Shown one piece after another: positions 48,692 through 58,390 of a stretch of 64,000 nucleotides of DNA. This DNA is from CAWAYR01 sp050250955. Its GTDB lineage: Bacteria > Acidobacteriota > Vicinamibacteria > Vicinamibacterales > UBA2999. The DNA lies in assembly GCA_050250955.1 (NCBI GenBank), contig JBFWNR010000004.1, positions 62,001 to 126,000 of the forward strand, read 5' to 3'. The translations under genes were made by a program, and so were the position numbers. The notes below the pieces were generated by a model. The model had not been told where the DNA came from, made no database searches, and saw nothing but the letters and a program-made list of their open reading frames with translations. The stretch's first letter is position 1. Every line of letters starts with the position of its first letter.

Positions 48692-50935
48692 ATGCGCCTC
48701 CGCCGCCTGCTGCTCGCCGCCGCCGTCGCCGGGCTGATCGGCGTCTGGCTGGCATTCGATGTCGGCGAGGCGCTCTCCTTCGAGGCGCTGACGGCCCGTC
48801 GCGACGCGCTCCAGGCCGCGGCCGCCGCCCGGCCGCTTGGCGCCGTGGCGGTCTACGCGGCGCTCTATGTCGTCGTCACCGCGCTCTCGCTCCCCGGCGC
48901 CGCGGTGCTGACCTTGGCCGGCGGGGCGGTGTTCGGGTTCTGGGTGGGACTGGCGGTGGTCTCGGTCGCGTCGACGCTCGGCGCGACGCTGTCCTTCCTG
49001 GTGGCGCGCTTCCTGTTCCGAGACGCGGTGCAGGCGCGGTTCGGGGAGCGGCTGCGCGCCGTGAACGACGGCATCCGCACCGACGGCGCCTGGTACCTGC
49101 TCAGTCTGCGGCTCGTGCCGTTGTTCCCGTTCTTCGTCGTCAACCTGGTGATGGCGCTGACGCCGATCCGCACCTGGACCTTCGCCTGGGTCAGCCAGCT
49201 CGGGATGCTGCTCGGCACCGCGGTCTTCGTCAACGCCGGCACCGAACTGGCGGCCATCGCCGGGCCGCGCGACGTGCTGTCGCCCGGGCTGCTGACGTCG
49301 TTCGTCCTGCTCGGCCTGGCGCCGGTCCTCGGCCGGGGCATCGTCGGCTGGCTGCGCCGGCGCCGCGTCTACGCGCCCTGGGCGGCGATGAAGCCGCGAC
49401 GCTTCGATCGCAACGTCGTCGTCATCGGCGCCGGATCGGCCGGTCTCGTCGCCGCCTATCTCGCCGCCGCGCTGAAAGCCACCGTGACGCTCGTCGAACG
49501 GGAGCGGATGGGCGGCGACTGCCTCTACACCGGGTGCGTACCGTCGAAGGCGCTCATCCGGGCGGCGGCCGCGGCGTCCGCGGTGCGCCGCGCGGACGAG
49601 TTCGGCGTGCGGACGACACCGCCCGAGGTGGACTTCCCGGCCGTGATGGCGCGGGTGCGCCAGGTGATCGGCGCCATCGAACCGCACGACTCGGTGGCCC
49701 GCTACACCGCCCTCGGCGTCGACTGCGTGACCGGCCGTGCCCGGATGACCTCGCCGTGGACGGTGGAGGTCACCGCCGAGGACGGTGCTTCGCGCACGCT
49801 CACGACGCGGGCGATCGTGATCGCGACCGGCGCCCGACCCGCGGTGCCGCCCATCGCCGGGCTGCAGGACGCCGGCGTGCTCACCTCGGAGACGATCTGG
49901 GCGCTGGAGCAGCTGCCCGCCCGCCTGGTCGTGCTCGGCGGCGGCGCCATCGGCTGCGAGCTGGCCCAGGCCTTCGCCCGACTGGGTTCACGGGTGACGA
50001 TCGTCGAGTCGGCCGCCCGCCTGCTGCCGGGTGAGGACGCCGACTGCGCCGCACACGTCCAGGCGCAATTCGTGGCCGACGGCGTGGCGCTGCGGCTGGG
50101 ACACACCGCCGTCAGTGTCGAGGTCGACGGCGACATCAGGGTCGTCGTCGACAGCGCCGGAGCGGTCGAGACCATCGCCTGCGACCGGATCCTGTGCGCC
50201 GTCGGCCGGGTGCCGGTCACCGACGGCTATGGTCTCGAGGAACTCGGCATCGCGACGACGGCGTCGCGCGCGGTGGCGCTGAACGAGTGGCTGGAGACCC
50301 GCTTCCCGAACGTCGTCGCCTGCGGCGACGTCGCCGGCCCGTACCAGTTCACGCACATGGCGGCGCACACGGCGCGTTTCGCAGTGATGAATGCGCTCTT
50401 CGGCTGGGCGCGGCGGTTCCGTGTCGACTACCGCGTGGTGCCGTGGGTGACCTTCACCGATCCCCAGGTGGCGCGGGTCGGGTTGAACGAGCAGCAGGCA
50501 CGCGCTCAGGGCGTGCCGCACGTGGTCACGACCTACCCCCTCGGCGACCTCGACCGCGCCATCGCCGACGGCTCGGCGCAGGGTGTCGTGAAGGTGCTCA
50601 CGTCACCGGGCAGCGACCGCATCCTCGGCGCGACCCTCGTCGGCGCCCATGCCGGCGAGATGCTGCCCGAGTTCGTGCTGGCGATGACGCACCGGCTCGG
50701 ATTGGGCCGCCTGCTCGACACGATTCACGTCTATCCGACCTTCGCCGAGGCCAACAAGTACGCCGCAGGGGCCTGGCGGCGCGGCACGGTGACGCGCGGC
50801 CAGCACACGTTGCTCGCGGCGCTGCATGCGTGGCGCCGTGGTGACGCCGGCGTGGGCGGCGTGGTCGCGGCGCTCTGGCCGCTGTGGCGTGATCGGCGGC
50901 CGGTCACCCCGCGGGCCGATGGTTCCGGCGAATAG
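48692..50935 (+). CDS. TVP38/TMEM64 membrane protein fused to class I flavoprotein disulfide reductase
   Basis: A 747-residue fusion. Residues 1-225 form a polytopic TVP38/DedA-like (SNARE-associated) domain with the reentrant motif LSLPGAAVLTLAGGAVFGFW and LRLVPLFPFFVVNLVMALT. Residues about 240-700 form a mercuric-reductase/dihydrolipoamide-dehydrogenase-type oxidoreductase: FAD motif IGAGSAGL, redox pair Cys277/Cys282 (GGDCLYTGCVPSKA), NAD motif VVLGGGAIGCELAQAFARLG, second FAD motif VVACGDVAGP, and interface IHVYPTFAEANKY where the usual HPT is YPT. The reductase would sit at the cytoplasmic membrane face; the electron acceptor is unknown. No MerA N-terminal heavy-metal domain is present. 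It follows thrC by 24 bases. Confidence 0.92.
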   Translation: MRLRRLLLAAAVAGLIGVWLAFDVGEALSFEALTARRDALQAAAAARPLGAVAVYAALYVVVTALSLPGAAVLTLAGGAVFGFWVGLAVVSVASTLGATLSFLVARFLFRDAVQARFGERLRAVNDGIRTDGAWYLLSLRLVPLFPFFVVNLVMALTPIRTWTFAWVSQLGMLLGTAVFVNAGTELAAIAGPRDVLSPGLLTSFVLLGLAPVLGRGIVGWLRRRRVYAPWAAMKPRRFDRNVVVIGAGSAGLVAAYLAAALKATVTLVERERMGGDCLYTGCVPSKALIRAAAAASAVRRADEFGVRTTPPEVDFPAVMARVRQVIGAIEPHDSVARYTALGVDCVTGRARMTSPWTVEVTAEDGASRTLTTRAIVIATGARPAVPPIAGLQDAGVLTSETIWALEQLPARLVVLGGGAIGCELAQAFARLGSRVTIVESAARLLPGEDADCAAHVQAQFVADGVALRLGHTAVSVEVDGDIRVVVDSAGAVETIACDRILCAVGRVPVTDGYGLEELGIATTASRAVALNEWLETRFPNVVACGDVAGPYQFTHMAAHTARFAVMNALFGWARRFRVDYRVVPWVTFTDPQVARVGLNEQQARAQGVPHVVTTYPLGDLDRAIADGSAQGVVKVLTSPGSDRILGATLVGAHAGEMLPEFVLAMTHRLGLGRLLDTIHVYPTFAEANKYAAGAWRRGTVTRGQHTLLAALHAWRRGDAGVGGVVAALWPLWRDRRPVTPRADGSGE

Positions 50936-50943
50936 CGGCGCCG

Positions 50944-53670
50944 TCACGGCGGCGTCGCGCCGGGGGGCGTCAGCACTCCCAGGCGCATCTGCCAGACGTT
51001 GACTTCCTGCTCGGGGAAGTCGAAGAGGATCTGCTGACGGCCGACGGCGTTGCCGGCGCCGGTACTGACCACACTGCCGCCGCCGCCCCCGGGCGCCCGC
51101 ACGTTGTGCATGTGCTTCACCACCGTGGCGGCACCCAGGGGCCGCCCCGACGCCGGATCGACCCGCTGGACGTAAAGGCATCGGAAACCGTCACGAGCGC
51201 TCAACAGGTAGAGCATCCGTCCGCTGGGCGACCAGCCCACCGGGCGGAGGTCGCGTTCCGGGGCGCCGAGCGCGAGCCACGCATCGGCTGGAATCGGCAG
51301 CGGGCGCCGGAACGGCGCGAGATACACGGTCTGCGATTCGGGGGCCATGACGCGAAACGCGATCCAGCGATTGTCCGGGCTCAGACTCGGCCGGTTGAGC
51401 GAGCGGTTGGGCGGGGCCTCGGCGACCACGGTCAGGGTGCCGGTTCGCGTGTCGAGGAGGCCCAGGCCGGTTTGCCGACCGGCGGTGACCACGGCGAACT
51501 GCTGGCTGTCGGCGGTCCAGTCACCGACGTCCTGGCACGCCGGGCACAGCACACTCGGCGCGCCGCCGCCCACCGACACGACGCGGACCCCGTTGCCTCC
51601 GGTAGGGTAGGCGACGCGCAAGCCGTCGGGCGAAATCACCGGACCGAAGACGGCACCTGGGGCGCTGCCGAGATCGCGAATCTTCCCCGTGGACAGGTCT
51701 TGCACCAGGATGCTCGGCGGCGGTCGTCCGGGGCCGAAGAACGCCGCCCGGCGTTCGTCCGCCGACAGCGTGGCGCGCAAGAACGGGCCGGTGCCGGGGG
51801 TGACTTTGCGGAGTGGCCCGAGGAGGCGGGCCTGTTCGGTGTCGATCGGCAGCGACCAGATGCTCAGGCGCGACACGGCATCGGCGAAGGCCACCGTGCC
51901 GTCGACCGTCGCCGCCGGCTCGGTTTCGGCGCCCGGGCCGAAGGTCAGTCGTTCGATGCCGGCCGCCGTCCGGTTCGGACCGGTCAACACCACGGCCCAG
52001 AGGTCGCCGCGCCACGACGTGAGCACCCGGTCTCCCGTCCACGTCGATGGCGAGGCTTGTGTGCTGACGTCGGAAGCCGCGCGCCCGAGCAGGGCGCGGG
52101 CGCCGGTGGCCACGGGGGCGCCGCCGGCGAGCGGTGCGATCCACCAGTCGTAGGTCGAGGCGTCAGGCTTCTCCGCCTGGGTGGCCGACACGATCAGGCT
52201 GCCGCCGTCTGGCGACCAGACCGGGAAACGGCTGTTCGTGAACCCGGTAATCTCGCGCGGCGTGCCGCCGGCAATGTCCACGACGAATGTCCGGTAGCCG
52301 CCCGGCGTCAGTCCGAAGCCGATGAAGGAACCGGTCCAGTAGGCGACCTGCCGCCCGTCCGGTGACACCCGCGGCGACAACCCGCCGGCGACGAGAAGCC
52401 GAGGTTCGCCCCCCAGGGCCGGCACGCTGTAGATGCCGCCGCCGTCCCGCTCGGACCGGAAGACGATCCGCCCGCCGTCGGCCGTGAAGGCGGGCGTGCG
52501 TTCGTCGGCGGCGTCGTCGGTCACCTGAATCGCCTGTCCGCCGGCCACCGGTTGCACCCAGATGTCGAGGTTGTCCTCACCGCCTCGATCCGACGCGAAC
52601 GCGAGGAGGGTGCCGTCCGGCGACAGCGCCGGCGTGCCGGAATAGCCCACGTCGAAGGTCAGCTGCATCAGGTCGAGACCGGTCAGCGGCGGCGATACGG
52701 CCGGGCGCAGCGACGCGATGGCCCCGGCGCCGGCGGCGGCGGCGAGGAACGCCGCGGCAGCGCGGAGCGGCCATCGCCGGGCGAGCGGCGTCGACGCGCT
52801 GCCAGTCCCGGCCGCGTCGGATGGGCCGCGCGAGACGTCGTCCCGCACGTCCTCGAGGGCGATCAGAATGTCGGCAACGGCGTGGAAGCGCCGCTCGGGC
52901 TCCTTGCGCAGGCATCGCTCGACGAGGCGCGTGAACGCCGCCGGCACGTCGGGCCGCAGGCCGCTCAGCGGCGGAACAGGATCACGCAGGATCGCCGCCA
53001 GCGTCGCCACCCCGGAGTCGCGGTCGAAGGGCCGTCGGCCGGTGGCGAGTTCGTAGAGCACCACGCCGAACGAGAACACGTCGGCGCGAGCGTCCACGGC
53101 GCGACCTTCCGCCTGCTCGGGCGCCATGTAGCCGACGGTGCCGGCCACGACTCCCGGGCCCGTGACGGCGGCGAACGTGGAGGTGTCGCCAGTCTTCACG
53201 GCGTCCGTCGTGGCCAAGCCGAAGTCGAGGATCTTGGCGCTGCCGCTCGCCGTGATCATCACGTTGGCCGGCTTGAGATCACGGTGGACGACGCCGGCGG
53301 CGTGCGCGCGCGCCAGCCCGGCGGCAACGTCGATGGCGATGCGCAGCAATTCGTCGACCGCCAGGCCGCCGGGGCGGACGCGACGGGTGAGCGGCGCGCC
53401 GTCGACCAGTTCCATCGCCACGAACGCCACGCCGTCGGCTTCGCCGACGTCGTAGACGGTGACGATGTGCGGGTCGGCCAGGGTCGAGACGACGCGGGCC
53501 TCGCGCAGCAGGCGCGCGGCGTCGGCGCCCGGCCCGGGACGCAGCACCTTGAGCGCGACATCGCGGCGGAGGCGCTCGTCACGCGCGCGGTAGACCTCGC
53601 CCATGCCGCCGCTGCCGACGAGGTCGACGATCCGGTACGGCCCGAGCGCGGTGCCGGCGGCGAGGCGCAT
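50944..53670 (-). CDS. Ser/Thr protein kinase with C-terminal PD40/TolB-like beta-propeller
   Basis: A 908-residue membrane receptor kinase. Kinase domain 10-275: P-loop LVGSGGMGEVYRA, VALKVL (ATP Lys), HRDLKPANVM, DFGLA, GTVGYMAPEQ and DVFSFGVVLYELATGRRPF, so all catalytic residues are present. One transmembrane helix near 303-325 (LRAAAAFLAAAAGAGAIASL). The C-terminal half carries PD40/WD40-like blades (PALSPDGTLLAFASDRGGED, TPAFTADGGRIVFRSERDGG, SRFPVWSPDGGSLIVSA). Such kinase-PD40 proteins are frequent in Acidobacteriota; ligand and targets are unknown. A perfect TATAAT (53686-53681) lies 10 bases before the ATG with no Shine-Dalgarno. Divergent from pepF. Confidence 0.93.
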   Translation of the reverse strand: MRLAAGTALGPYRIVDLVGSGGMGEVYRARDERLRRDVALKVLRPGPGADAARLLREARVVSTLADPHIVTVYDVGEADGVAFVAMELVDGAPLTRRVRPGGLAVDELLRIAIDVAAGLARAHAAGVVHRDLKPANVMITASGSAKILDFGLATTDAVKTGDTSTFAAVTGPGVVAGTVGYMAPEQAEGRAVDARADVFSFGVVLYELATGRRPFDRDSGVATLAAILRDPVPPLSGLRPDVPAAFTRLVERCLRKEPERRFHAVADILIALEDVRDDVSRGPSDAAGTGSASTPLARRWPLRAAAAFLAAAAGAGAIASLRPAVSPPLTGLDLMQLTFDVGYSGTPALSPDGTLLAFASDRGGEDNLDIWVQPVAGGQAIQVTDDAADERTPAFTADGGRIVFRSERDGGGIYSVPALGGEPRLLVAGGLSPRVSPDGRQVAYWTGSFIGFGLTPGGYRTFVVDIAGGTPREITGFTNSRFPVWSPDGGSLIVSATQAEKPDASTYDWWIAPLAGGAPVATGARALLGRAASDVSTQASPSTWTGDRVLTSWRGDLWAVVLTGPNRTAAGIERLTFGPGAETEPAATVDGTVAFADAVSRLSIWSLPIDTEQARLLGPLRKVTPGTGPFLRATLSADERRAAFFGPGRPPPSILVQDLSTGKIRDLGSAPGAVFGPVISPDGLRVAYPTGGNGVRVVSVGGGAPSVLCPACQDVGDWTADSQQFAVVTAGRQTGLGLLDTRTGTLTVVAEAPPNRSLNRPSLSPDNRWIAFRVMAPESQTVYLAPFRRPLPIPADAWLALGAPERDLRPVGWSPSGRMLYLLSARDGFRCLYVQRVDPASGRPLGAATVVKHMHNVRAPGGGGGSVVSTGAGNAVGRQQILFDFPEQEVNVWQMRLGVLTPPGATPP

Positions 53671-53680
53671 GTGGGCCGGG

Positions 53681-53686
53681 ATTATA
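53681..53686 (-). promoter_or_regulatory. Consensus -10 box of the PD40 kinase
   Basis: Exact TATAAT on the minus strand, ending 10 bases before the kinase ATG. A -35 was not recognised. It implies a near-leaderless message. Confidence 0.5.
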
Positions 53687-53713
53687 GGGCCGCCCGACCC
53701 GGCCGCGCCCGGG

Positions 53714-53719
53714 TAAGAT
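53714..53719 (+). promoter_or_regulatory. -10 box of pepF
   Basis: TAAGAT, 7 bases before ATG 53727, with no Shine-Dalgarno in between; a leaderless start is likely. Confidence 0.4.
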
Positions 53720-53726
53720 CGCCGCC

Positions 53727-55553
53727 ATGTCGTCTGCGCCCGCGACTCTCACCCCCGAGCGATCGGCCGTCGATCCGGCCTACACCTGGGACCTCTCCGC
53801 GATCTTCCCTTCCTGGGACGCCTGGGAGGCGGCGATGACCGATCTGGAGGCGAAGATCGGGTCGTTCAAGGCCCTGGCCGGCACGCTGGGGCAGAGTGGG
53901 ACAGCCCTGCGCGACGCGCTGCAGGCCCACGACGCCATCGGGCAGCTCAGCTACCGGGTCTGGTACTACCCGTCGCTGACCCACGACCAGGACCAGCGCG
54001 ACAACGCCTCGGCGGCGCGGCGGCAGCGCGTCCAGCTGCTCTTCGCCCGGCTCGAGCACGCCACGTCGTGGTTCAACCCGGAACTCCTCACCGTGCCGCT
54101 CGACACGATCCACGGCTGGATGGCCGCGGATCCGGCGCTGGCGGTCTATCGCTTCGCCGTCGACGACCTGTTCCGCAAGCAGGCCCACGTCCTCGACCTG
54201 GCCGGCGAGCGGCTGCTGTCGCTGGCCTCGCGACTGAGCGGCGCGCCCCGCGACGCCTACGAGTCGCTGTCGACCGCCGATGCGAAGTTCCCGGCCATCA
54301 CACTGTCTACCGGCGTGACGGTGCAGGTCACCTACGGCCAGTACCGTCGCGTGCTCGCCACCAGCCGCGTCGCCGCCGATCGCAAGGCGGCGTTCGACGC
54401 CCACTACGACGTCTTCGGTGCCACCCGCAACACCTACGCGGCGCTCTACAACGGCGTCCTGCACCGCGACTGGTTCCAGGCCCGGGCCCGCGGCTACGCG
54501 ACGACGCTCGACGCGGCGCTGTTCGGCGATGCCATCCCGCCGGCGGTCGTGACCACGCTCATCGACGAGACCAAGGCCGGCATCGAGCCGTTCCGCCGCT
54601 ACCACCGGCTGCGCAAGCGCGCCCTCGGGCTGGCCGAGTACACCGCCGCCGACGCCTACGTGCCGCTGGTCGAGCACGACGCGCAGTACCGCTACGACGA
54701 CGTGCGGGCGTGGATCGTCGAGTCGACGGCGCGGCTCGGCCCCGAGTACCAGGCGCGCGTGCGCGAGGCGTTCGACCGCCGCTGGATCGACGTTTACGAG
54801 AACCAGGGGAAGCGCAGCGGTGCCTACTCGGCGCCGGTCTACGGCGCCCACCCCTACATGCTGCTCAACTACAACGACACGCTCGACGCGGTCTTCACGC
54901 TGGCCCACGAGATGGGCCACTCGATGCACACGCTGCTGGCGCACGCCGCCCAGCCGTTCGTCTACGCCGGCTACACGATCTTCGTCGCCGAGGTGCCGTC
55001 GACCCTGAACGAGGAGCTGCTGCTCGAGCTGATGCTCGAGCGCGTCGGCAGCCGCGAGGAGGGTATCGTGCTGCTGCAGCACGCCATCGACGGCATCGTC
55101 GGCACCTTCTACAACCAGGTGCTCTTCGCCGACTTCGAACTGGAAGCGCACCGCATGGTGGAGCGCGACGAGCCGATCACCGCCGAGTCGCTGACCACCC
55201 TCTACAACGGCCTGCTCGACGCCTACTGGGGCGACGCCATCAGCCGCGACGAGCGGCTCGGCTGGACCTGGGCGCGGATCCCGCACTTCTACCAGTCGCC
55301 CTATTACGTCTACCAGTACGCCACCTGCATGGCCTCGACCGCGGCGCTGATGCAGGCCGTGGGCAGCGCCGATCCGGGGCAGCGGGCCGATGGGGTCGAG
55401 CGCTACCTGGCGCTGCTCGCCGCCGGCGGCAGCGACCACCCGATGACCCTGCTCCAGCGGGCCGGGGTCGACCTGTCCGAGCCGACCGCGATCCGGGCGC
55501 TGGTGGCCCACCTCGACCGGCTGGTCGGCAGGCTCGAAGCGGCGCTGGGGTAG
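53727..55553 (+). CDS. pepF: Oligoendopeptidase F (M3B)
   Basis: A 608-residue cytoplasmic zinc metallopeptidase of family M3 that degrades short peptides. The active site is FTLAHEMGHSMHTLLA: His394 and His398 bind zinc and Glu395 is the base; the third ligand is in the VPSTLNEELLLELMLE helix. The PepF N-terminal domain is evident (TYTWDLSAIFPSWDAWEAAM, ALQAHDAIGQLSYRVWYYPS), and PYYVYQYATCMASTAALM near the C-terminus is typical. The length is normal. It is transcribed divergently from the PD40 kinase and followed by the second SahR-like regulator. Confidence 0.95.
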   Translation: MSSAPATLTPERSAVDPAYTWDLSAIFPSWDAWEAAMTDLEAKIGSFKALAGTLGQSGTALRDALQAHDAIGQLSYRVWYYPSLTHDQDQRDNASAARRQRVQLLFARLEHATSWFNPELLTVPLDTIHGWMAADPALAVYRFAVDDLFRKQAHVLDLAGERLLSLASRLSGAPRDAYESLSTADAKFPAITLSTGVTVQVTYGQYRRVLATSRVAADRKAAFDAHYDVFGATRNTYAALYNGVLHRDWFQARARGYATTLDAALFGDAIPPAVVTTLIDETKAGIEPFRRYHRLRKRALGLAEYTAADAYVPLVEHDAQYRYDDVRAWIVESTARLGPEYQARVREAFDRRWIDVYENQGKRSGAYSAPVYGAHPYMLLNYNDTLDAVFTLAHEMGHSMHTLLAHAAQPFVYAGYTIFVAEVPSTLNEELLLELMLERVGSREEGIVLLQHAIDGIVGTFYNQVLFADFELEAHRMVERDEPITAESLTTLYNGLLDAYWGDAISRDERLGWTWARIPHFYQSPYYVYQYATCMASTAALMQAVGSADPGQRADGVERYLALLAAGGSDHPMTLLQRAGVDLSEPTAIRALVAHLDRLVGRLEAALG

Positions 55554-55590
55554 AGCAGTCGGCCCGCCGCCGACCTGCGTGCCGTCAGAG

Positions 55591-55620
55591 TTGACGGCGG
55601 AGCCTGTCCGGTTATATCCT
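55591..55620 (+). promoter_or_regulatory. Sigma70-type promoter of the second sahR-like gene and ahcY
   Basis: TTGACG (55591-55596) with TATCCT (55615-55620) 18 bases away, or the overlapping TATATC with 16. The -10 ends two bases before a palindrome that covers the start codon. Confidence 0.55.
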
Positions 55621-55621
55621 C

Positions 55622-55641
55622 TCATCCGGATTTACGGATGA
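55622..55641. promoter_or_regulatory. Operator-like palindrome at the second sahR-like start codon
   Basis: TCATCCG - GATTTA - CGGATGA: a perfect 7-6-7 inverted repeat covering the likely transcription start and the ATG at 55638. ArsR-type repressors usually bind such dyads. The half-site TCATC recurs at the same distance from the ATG of the other regulator. Confidence 0.55.
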
Positions 55642-56657
55642 AGCAAGCTCGCGTCCTCGCGCTGCCGCCCACCACCGTCCCGCAGGTGCTGGAGCACATG
55701 GCCACCCTGGCCGATCCGCTCCGCTGCCGCCTGCTGCTGCTGCTCGAGGCGCACGAGCTCACGGTGGGCGAGTTGTGCACGATTCTGCAGCTGCCGCAGT
55801 CCACGGTGAGTCGCCACCTGAAGACCCTGGCCGACGGCGGCTGGGTGACCTCGCGGCGTGACGGCACGTCGCGGTTCTATGCCCTGGCCGATCCGCTCGA
55901 GACCTCGGCGGCGCGGCTGTGGCCGCTCATCCGCGAGCAGGTGAGCGCGAGCCCGGGGGCCGAACAGGACGATCGGCGGCTGAAGGGCGTGCTCGAGCAG
56001 CGCCGCTCGACGTCGGAGGCGTTCTTCTCCAAGGCCTCCGGCCAGTGGGACAAGCTGCGCGCCGACCTGTTCGGCCAGGCGTTCCACGCCCAGGCGGCAC
56101 TGGCGCTGCTGGACGACACCCTGCGCGTCGGCGACCTCGGCTGCGGCACCGGCCAGTTGAGCGCGTTGCTGGCGCCGCACGTCGGCGCGGTCGTCGCCGT
56201 CGACGGCTCGGCCGACATGCTGCTGGCGGCGCGGGCGCGGCTGGCGGATCAGCCCAACGTGGAAGTCCGCCGGGGCGCGCTCGAGGCGCTGCCGATCGAC
56301 GACGGCCAGCTCGACGTCGCCATCCTGGCGCTGGTGCTGCACCACCTGCCCGATCCGGCGCGGGCGATCGCCGAAGCTGCCCGGGTGCTGGCGCCCGGCG
56401 GCCGCCTGCTGGTCGTCGACATGCTGCCGCACGACCGCACCGAGTACCAGGCGCAGATGGGCCACGTCTGGCTCGGCTTCGCCGAGGGGCAGATCCGCCG
56501 CTGGTTCGATGCCGCCGGCTTCCGCGACGTCCGCCTGGCGGCGCTGCCCGTCGAGCCGTCCGCCAGGGGGCCGGCGCTGTTCCGCGCCGTGGCCACCACC
56601 CCGAATCCGGCCGTTGCCTTGCGCCCGACCGCGAAGGCGCCGCGCCGCTCCCGTTGA
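55638..56657 (+). CDS. ArsR-type regulator fused to SAM-dependent methyltransferase domain (SahR-like)
   Basis: A 339-residue paralogue of the metH-linked regulator. N-terminal ArsR winged helix (1-95): MATLADPLRCRLLLLLEAHE, VGELCTILQLPQSTVSRHLK and the wing DGTSRFYALADPL. C-terminal methyltransferase fold (about 135-310): LRVGDLGCGTGQLSALLAP, VVAVDGSADML, LVLHHLPDPARAIAEAARVL and FAEGQIRRWFDAAGFRDVRL. It lies 40 bases upstream of ahcY, whose substrate S-adenosylhomocysteine is the effector of proteobacterial SahR, so it is the likelier genuine SAH sensor of the two. A UbiE/COQ5-like enzyme is the alternative, but the HTH argues for regulation. Confidence 0.88.
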   Translation: MKQARVLALPPTTVPQVLEHMATLADPLRCRLLLLLEAHELTVGELCTILQLPQSTVSRHLKTLADGGWVTSRRDGTSRFYALADPLETSAARLWPLIREQVSASPGAEQDDRRLKGVLEQRRSTSEAFFSKASGQWDKLRADLFGQAFHAQAALALLDDTLRVGDLGCGTGQLSALLAPHVGAVVAVDGSADMLLAARARLADQPNVEVRRGALEALPIDDGQLDVAILALVLHHLPDPARAIAEAARVLAPGGRLLVVDMLPHDRTEYQAQMGHVWLGFAEGQIRRWFDAAGFRDVRLAALPVEPSARGPALFRAVATTPNPAVALRPTAKAPRRSR

Positions 56658-56697
56658 GACGTTTTCACGCCCAGGACAGAAGGAGCACCGACCGACC

Positions 56698-58233
<1,536 letters not shown>

Positions 58234-58241
58234 CGCCCGAT

Positions 58242-58270
58242 CAGCGGCTGGCGGCGAGGGACTGGCGGCA
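58242..58270 (+). repeat. Degenerate (TAGCGGC)n heptad repeat, left arm
   Basis: CAGCGGC, TGGCGGC, GAGGGAC, TGGCGGC, soon followed by GATCACGC as at 10202 and 25604. It is the most degenerate left arm. Paired with 58363-58390 around the 58315-58342 hairpin. Confidence 0.6.
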
Positions 58271-58314
58271 AGACGGGTCACGCGATCACGCTCGCCCGCT
58301 GTCAGGAAAGACGA

Positions 58315-58342
58315 AGGGCCCGGTGGATGTCCACCGGGCCCT
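58315..58342. terminator. Bidirectional hairpin inside composite repeat
   Basis: A 12-bp perfect stem (58315-58326 with 58331-58342) and ATGT loop, core GGGCCCGGTGG, almost the same sequence as 25642-25671. The outer ACGAAG/CTTCGT can extend the stem with a 2-base bulge. It lies between convergent ahcY and the cytochrome-like gene. Confidence 0.7.
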
Positions 58343-58362
58343 CTTCGTGTACGTGTGTTCTC

Positions 58363-58390
58363 GCCGTTAGCCCCTCGCCGCTAGCCGCTA
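58363..58390 (-). repeat. (TAGCGGC)n heptad repeat, right (inverted) arm
   Basis: GCCGTTA, GCCCCTC, GCCGCTA, GCCGCTA. Its last three bases (58388-58390) are the TAG stop codon of the minus-strand cytochrome-like gene, so the repeat begins at a stop codon as at 10172. Confidence 0.75.

Noticed and set aside
55554..55637. SAH or SAM riboswitch before the ahcY-linked regulator
   Set aside because: The 84-base gap contains a sigma70 promoter and a DNA palindrome placed after the -10; too little leader remains for a riboswitch.
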